From Siphonodentalium dalli (lineage: Eukaryota > Mollusca > Scaphopoda > Gadilida > Siphonodentaliidae), in assembly GCA_032622095.1 (NCBI GenBank), contig CP136063.1, forward strand, positions 147,427,379 to 147,491,378: a stretch of 64,000 nt of DNA. Direction: 5' to 3'. The notes beneath the pieces were generated by a model. That model saw only the letters and a program-made list of their open reading frames with translations, searched no databases and was not told where the DNA came from. Shown one piece after another: positions 59,641 to 64,000 of this stretch (its first letter is position 1; every line of letters starts with the position of its first letter). The position numbers were made by a program, and so were the translations under genes.

Positions 59641-59750
59641 GAATGAGCTGTCAGATTTATGGAGCAGCCACAACCAGCTGACAGATCACTCTGGTGAGCA
59701 AGCGGCTCTCATACGGCAGCTGCAGTCACTCCAGCAGGATACACAGAGAA
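59641..59750 (+). CDS. Coiled-coil gene, confident exon 6
   Basis: The acceptor is TTCTATTCATCAG and the donor AGAA/GTGAGT, close to consensus. After one base completing Arg, 36 codons read NELSDLWSSHNQLTD, HSGEQAALIRQLQ and SLQQDTQR, then one base of a split codon. So the next exon must begin with two bases of that codon; I did not find a convincing one before position 64000. GC content is visibly higher than in the flanking introns, as expected for coding DNA. Confidence 0.92.
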
Positions 59751-60312
59751 GTGAGTACCTGTTCTATATAGGGCCAATATAAAAAAGAATGCTTGAATTA
59801 TATCCACTCCCGACCCTATTTTTAGTCCCCTCCTCAATTTTTATGTGTACCCATACCTTAGTATGGTAAACAGTGTCATCGTCCGGATTGACCACTCATC
59901 GTCCGTCTGTCTGTCTAGCCGTCTGTCTGTATGTCTGTCTTCGATAACTCAAACATTTTCTATCTGATCAGAACCAAATTTTGTATTTGAATTTCTCAGC
60001 CCAAAAGACAGATCAAGTTCGAATATAGGTTTGATCATACTATTTTTAACTGAGTTATGGTCCTTTTACGAAAAATATTCACTCTTGAGGTCATTATAAA
60101 TGTTATAGGTTTAATAGAGATGCCAACCTTCAGAATAAACAATGCCAGTGATTAGTGGACAGCTCTGCTATATAATTGATATTAATGGGTCAGCAGTGAG
60201 GCGTCTTATCTTGATGGCTGTGTTGTTGGTAGAATTTGATACATTATCATTGTAAACTTAAATTGGACTCAATTATCCGAAGTATTCCAGGTCACATTTT
60301 CACATTTAATCC

Positions 60313-60372
60313 AAGGCTGTGCTGGTGCAGCATTACATATTCTGTGCCAGTGCATGCTCTTATAAATGCGAG
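60313..60372. mobile_element. Family B fragment
   Basis: GTGCTGGTGCAGCATTACAT and 'CTGTGCCAGTGCATGCTCTT' match the left end of family B; the remainder is missing. Confidence 0.65.
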
Positions 60373-60813
60373 TGACCCATAAATTCCAATAATTCGTGTT
60401 ATGTACATTTGTCTATAATAGTACATAACACTATACTTTATAATTCAACATCAAAACTCTAATTATGATTCCGATCATAGTAATTTACTATCGCCAAGGG
60501 ATGCATTAAATATCTGCCGATCGTGATCAGCCTCTCGTTGTTTTATTTTTATAGCTTTTATGTAAACTTTGTTCTCATGCCTGAACCGTCAATTTACATT
60601 TCAATGACCCATTAATCAGTCTATTTTGATCAAATTGGACAATCGAAATCACCTTCTATCATATAAGATTGGATACTGCTTCAATATCTAGAGAACTATC
60701 CATGACCATTTATGTTACGAAGAATAAAATATAAAAAATAAAATTTTCCCCGCCCCATTTTTCTGAAAAAGTTAGATGTAATTCTAGCAATTTATTTAAA
60801 TTTGCCTAAATTG

Positions 60814-61126
60814 CAGGGACCAGCATAGAAGTCTCAAATTGCGAGAAGTCTCTTCTCGGGAGAAGTCATGTCTGAAGTTCAATTTACACCCCAAATCGCC
60901 CTTCTATTATTCAATAAGTAGCATGCAATACAAGAGTCCATTTATTAAACCATTATAATGAGTAAATACACCATTATACTCAATCAGGAAATACACTTTA
61001 AATATACTGTTTGTAGATATACATACTGGTATATGAGATAGTAGTCACTTCTCCCTAAGAATAAAATAGGGAGAAGTGGCACAATTTAGGGAGAAGATAT
61101 CTCCCAAGTCATCTATTCTGGTCCCT
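60814..61126. mobile_element. Probable hAT-like MITE, GGGAGAAG motifs
   Basis: Left end CAGGGACCAGCATAGAAG, right end ATCTATTCTGGTCCCT, roughly inverted, with GAGAAGTC and GGGAGAAG motifs near both ends. Its terminus resembles that of 47323-48202. No 8-bp duplication was found, so the call is moderate. Confidence 0.55.
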
Positions 61127-61478
61127 AATAATGAATCCAGGGGTTTCCAGAACATCCGAGGACAAGGAGCATTCTATATTATGCCTGGAAGCCTTTATGT
61201 TTTCCGAGGGACATCTCAGTGTGCCATTCTGATCGTAACATGGCTATTTCAATAAGAAATGTAGATGTTTTATTTACACAATAAATATTACAGTATAATA
61301 ATGCATACAAACCATTCAAAGGCAGTCATATTTATTGTGCCGGAGTGGCATAGCCAGGTTAGGCTGCCATCCTGTCACCCCGTTATCAGTATCACAGTTC
61401 ATTCATCAATGGCGTAATGGAAATATTTGATATTTAGTATTTAACAAAATGGCTTTTAGTGTTTACATGTTCGCATGT

Positions 61479-61606
61479 GCATGGCAAGTCATGTGCATGG
61501 TAAGTAATGTGTACAGCAAGTAATGTGCATGGCAAGTAATGTTCATAGCAAGTAATGTGCATGGCAAGTAATGTGCATGGCAAGTAATGTGCATAGCAAG
61601 TAATGG
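61479..61606. repeat. 16-bp tandem repeat, about eight copies
   Basis: The unit GCATGGCAAGTAATGT repeats about eight times with substitutions. The minus-strand frame with HYLPCTLLA repeats across it is an artefact of the repeat. Confidence 0.93.
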
Positions 61607-61649
61607 CAAATTTCAGTGTGGCCTTAGGATGGACCTTGCTCTTATTATA

Positions 61650-61862
61650 CAGTAGTGCCCTAAATAATCGACTCCTTAACCACAACAGGATTATGGGTAA
61701 CTTTTCAGGATTTAGTCGGAAATATGGCTTGTTGCCATTCATCTGAAAGCTCTCACTGAGAGCTTTCTGATGAATGGCAACAAGCCATATTTCGTACTAA
61801 ATCCTGAAAAGTTACCCATAATTCTGCTGTTGTTAAGGAGTCGATTATTTAGGGCATTGCTG
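61650..61862. mobile_element. Family A hairpin MITE, full copy
   Basis: A 213-bp palindrome from CAGTAGTGCCCTAAATAATC to 'GGGCATTGCTG', TA on both sides, with loop AAAGCTCTCACTGAGAGCTT. Same length as the copy at 18187. Confidence 0.9.
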
Positions 61863-62224
61863 TAGTTGGTGTTAAATTTAAATTTGATATGGATAGGGAC
61901 TGTTAGCAAATAAAATTTGTTAATGCACATATGAAGCAATGAACACGTCATGCTGAGTCAGTGCCTCCAAGTGGCAGAAATTCAAATGGATGGCACACAG
62001 TTTACTCAGATGTAGAGAATCTAATCACTGTGCTACTAAATTAGAATTTAACAAAAACTCTTTCTCAGTCTCTACAGTCTACATATAAGAAATGAATTAC
62101 AGTTTCAATGTGGTCATGTGATTTTGACTGTGAGAAATTCAGTGAACAGTGGTTCTTGCAAAGGTTGCTGAATTTGTATCACGGTCTAAACCCAAGACCA
62201 CTTTGAATCCATTTATTACTTATA

Positions 62225-62420
62225 TTTATTTACTAAAATCCACTTCGCAGTTTGCCCTCCAAAATACCCCTAATAATATTCGCTTTTGAATTTTTCCCGG
62301 TATCGAAATATGTTGATAAATAACTGACCTACCTTTCTATGAGCACTATGAGAAAGATACATTGAAGTCATAAAATAAATTATGCATATTTTGGATTTCA
62401 AACGAGCCATGTCCATTTAA
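62225..62420. repeat. Short copy of the 28320-28910 repeat
   Basis: Contains 'TTTTGAATTTTTCCCGGTAT' followed closely by 'CTACCTTTCTATGAGCAC', which are some 340 bases apart in the longer copy. Confidence 0.6.
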
Positions 62421-63173
62421 ATTCCTTATGAATTATAATTATTTTTATTCATTTTTTTGTTTTAATAATTTTCTGCAAATCAGATATGGATATGTTATGT
62501 TATGCTCACACACACAGCAACACAATAACATGTTACAACAGAAAAAACAACCATTGTTTATTTAGCAGGATGTGGCCTAAATATTACACTCACAGCAAAC
62601 ACATAATAATATACAAGTTTTCATATAGTTGATAGCATTGGACCATTGGTGTGGTTTCTGTGGAAATCCCCAGAATAAATTCATAACACTATAAATTGTA
62701 TACAAAAACAAATTTCTCCTGGCACATTGCCAATTCCAAACAAACTAAATACAAAACCAGTCTACAGATTGTTCATGTCCAACAATATCCAGTGCTTTCT
62801 GGAGTCAACATGTTCATAAACCGATGAACCACATTGACTCAATACAGTTCATAGGTTTATGAACACATTGACTCAAGGGGCGTGTCTATCATAATGAGAT
62901 GGGAAAATTGGAAGCATTATCAAATTTATGTAAATATAATCTGGTGAACACCTCAATAGTCATTGACTGTCTTGTTAAAGATGTATTCACAGCACCATTC
63001 CTCCCCATTACAACAATATTAGTTATTAACCCTTTACCCAACAAACCGGCCAAAACCAGCCAAATAAAGCTTCAACAGCCTAAAATATCTTCGGTCTGTC
63101 TCAATAGAACCATACAAATATGGATATCATTGGAACCGGCTCCTTGACCACATTGTGATAGTTACAGTTATGC

Positions 63174-63330
63174 CCTGTGCCAATGCATTCTCTTATATAT
63201 GCGAGTCGACCATAGGTCGCCTCGCATATATAAGAGAATGCATTGGCCTAAAAAACAAATTTTCTTACATTCTTTAACAATTTTATAATTTTTAATGTGT
63301 TAAGCCAATGCATTCTCTTATATATAAATT
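63174..63330. mobile_element. Family B hairpin element
   Basis: CCTGTGCCAATGCATTCTCT, arm TATATATGCGAGTCGACC and its near-perfect inverse, then a third GCATTCTCTTATATA motif. The tail is missing. Confidence 0.75.
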
Positions 63331-64000
63331 TTACACCACTACTTAGCTTCATCTTAGTTAAAAATTAAACGAGAATTTGGCTCCCATTTCCAACAATATT
63401 CTCCTTGCAAGTTGCGTCTACTCAATATGGAAGCAAGTAGTGGTTAGTATGCAACATCATGTGACATAATTTTGACCAACCAACATCCTGCATTCATGTT
63501 CCACAGTGCGAATGCATGTGTGAGTGTAAATATATCAGCATAAACCCCAAGTGGTAGGACTATAGATACCAATCAAAGTAATTTACTAGGTCCCTGCCTT
63601 TACAAACAGTTATCAGTGTACAGGATTAACACACTGACCAGTTTCACCATGTTCCCACCAAACTACCTAGATTAATACACAGATGTCCCCATGTTATTCC
63701 CATGGCTCCAACAACTTATCTAGGTTAATACCCCACATGGCCATGCATGCTAACCACATCACATGTTGACATAAATCTTGTGACAGGCAGCTCTTTGATT
63801 TATTTTTACAGTCTTTGAATTTAAATCGCTGACTGTGTTAAGGCTAATCTGTCCTGCTGTGTTATTTCCCTGGCTGTTTGTTTGTACTGCCCTTATAACA
63901 TTATATATGTTTTTGTCCTCCTAAGAATTCTCATGTAACCCGACCCCTGAGCTTGACATGTCCCACTGATTTCACAGCTGTTTTGTCACTGTGGGAAAGG

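Larger units (their letters stand above)
10224..59750 (+). other. Gene span: multi-exon coiled-coil protein gene (partial)
   Basis: Six confident exons and one tentative one lie on the + strand over about 49 kb. Seen: each confident exon has an AG acceptor and GT donor, and phases agree at every junction (0/0, 1/1, 0/0, 0/0, 2/2), so the joined reading frame is open for 178 residues. Intron sizes are 33,611, 4,875, 2,687, 2,695 and 3,650 bp. The translation is rich in E, K, R, Q, L and N, with no proline or glycine-rich stretch, no membrane segment and no catalytic motif, as in a long parallel coiled coil. Start and stop codons, promoter and polyadenylation site are not found, so the gene probably runs out of the window on both sides. 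Centrosomal, ciliary and Golgi scaffolds have this composition, but I cannot name the family. The very long first intron may hide exons whose length is a multiple of three. Confidence 0.8.
59751..64000. other. Sequence downstream of exon 6
   Basis: Outside the listed repeats, 61127-61478, 61865-62224 and 62421-63173 and the last 670 bases show no convincing exon in the required phase. An acceptor-like ACAG at 63812 is followed by an open stretch with no good donor. Confidence 0.5.

Noticed and set aside
61434-61742. Minus-strand frame with HYLPCTLLA repeats
   Set aside because: Created by the 16-bp tandem repeat and a MITE arm.
63813-63880. Possible next exon after TTTATTTTTACAG
   Set aside because: Phase can be made to fit but there is no good donor and the peptide is not coiled-coil like.

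Overview
The window looks like AT-rich nuclear DNA from an animal, most likely a marine invertebrate and possibly a mollusc. There is no dense gene content: short phase-compatible exons sit between introns of 2.7 to 33.6 kb, and the rest is mainly transposable-element debris, microsatellites and diverged tandem repeats. The mollusc suggestion is inference, from repeats with CCGTCC tracts and degenerate units such as the one starting with a 'GCCCCCGATCTCC' type end. No RNA gene, CRISPR array, operon or prokaryotic feature was seen. One 100-base assembly gap lies at 9774-9873.

Genes. The only protein-coding gene I can support is on the + strand. Six exons (11697-11781, 45393-45474, 50350-50453, 53141-53197, 55893-55990, 59641-59750) have good splice sites, and their phases join without a single conflict into 178 residues of continuous charged, heptad-like coiled coil. 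A seventh upstream exon (10224-10255) and a 24-base microexon (32254-32277) are tentative. Both ends of the gene are outside the window or not recognised. The protein resembles long coiled-coil proteins of the centrosome/cilium/Golgi type in composition only; I do not assign a name.

Mobile DNA. At least nine non-autonomous elements have terminal inverted repeats and 8-bp target-site duplications typical of hAT transposons (six exact duplications, three with 7/8 matches). There are also a PIF/Harbinger-like element with a TAA duplication, a pogo/Tigger-like element and several TA-flanked elements, six copies of a hairpin MITE (family A), about eight copies of a 'TCTCTTATATATGCGAG' hairpin family (family B), and minus-strand, 5'-truncated LINE copies that still encode a CX2CX7HX4C carboxy terminus. 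A broken FLYWCH zinc-finger exon sits inside a 3.6-kb inverted-repeat element.

Layout. 1-10 kb: hAT element, diverged tandem repeats, Harbinger-like element, gap. 10-13.6 kb: first exons. 13.7-17.2 kb: large CCGAT-repeat inverted-repeat element. 17-24 kb: families A and B and tandem repeats. 24.7-28 kb: a four-element nest (family B, hAT, then a LINE and a second hAT). 28-37 kb: LINE fragments, CCGTCC repeat, families A and B. 37.5-41 kb: three hAT elements. 42-46 kb: inverted repeats, degenerate tandem arrays, exon 2. 47-52.5 kb: hAT, TA-flanked and pogo-like elements around exon 3. 53-59.8 kb: exons 4-6 separated by a CTTAC microsatellite carrying a hAT element, and another hAT element. 60-64 kb: intron or downstream DNA with more repeats.

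The most interesting pattern is that three independent hAT elements appear to have inserted within the same roughly 15-bp segment of family B hairpin elements.
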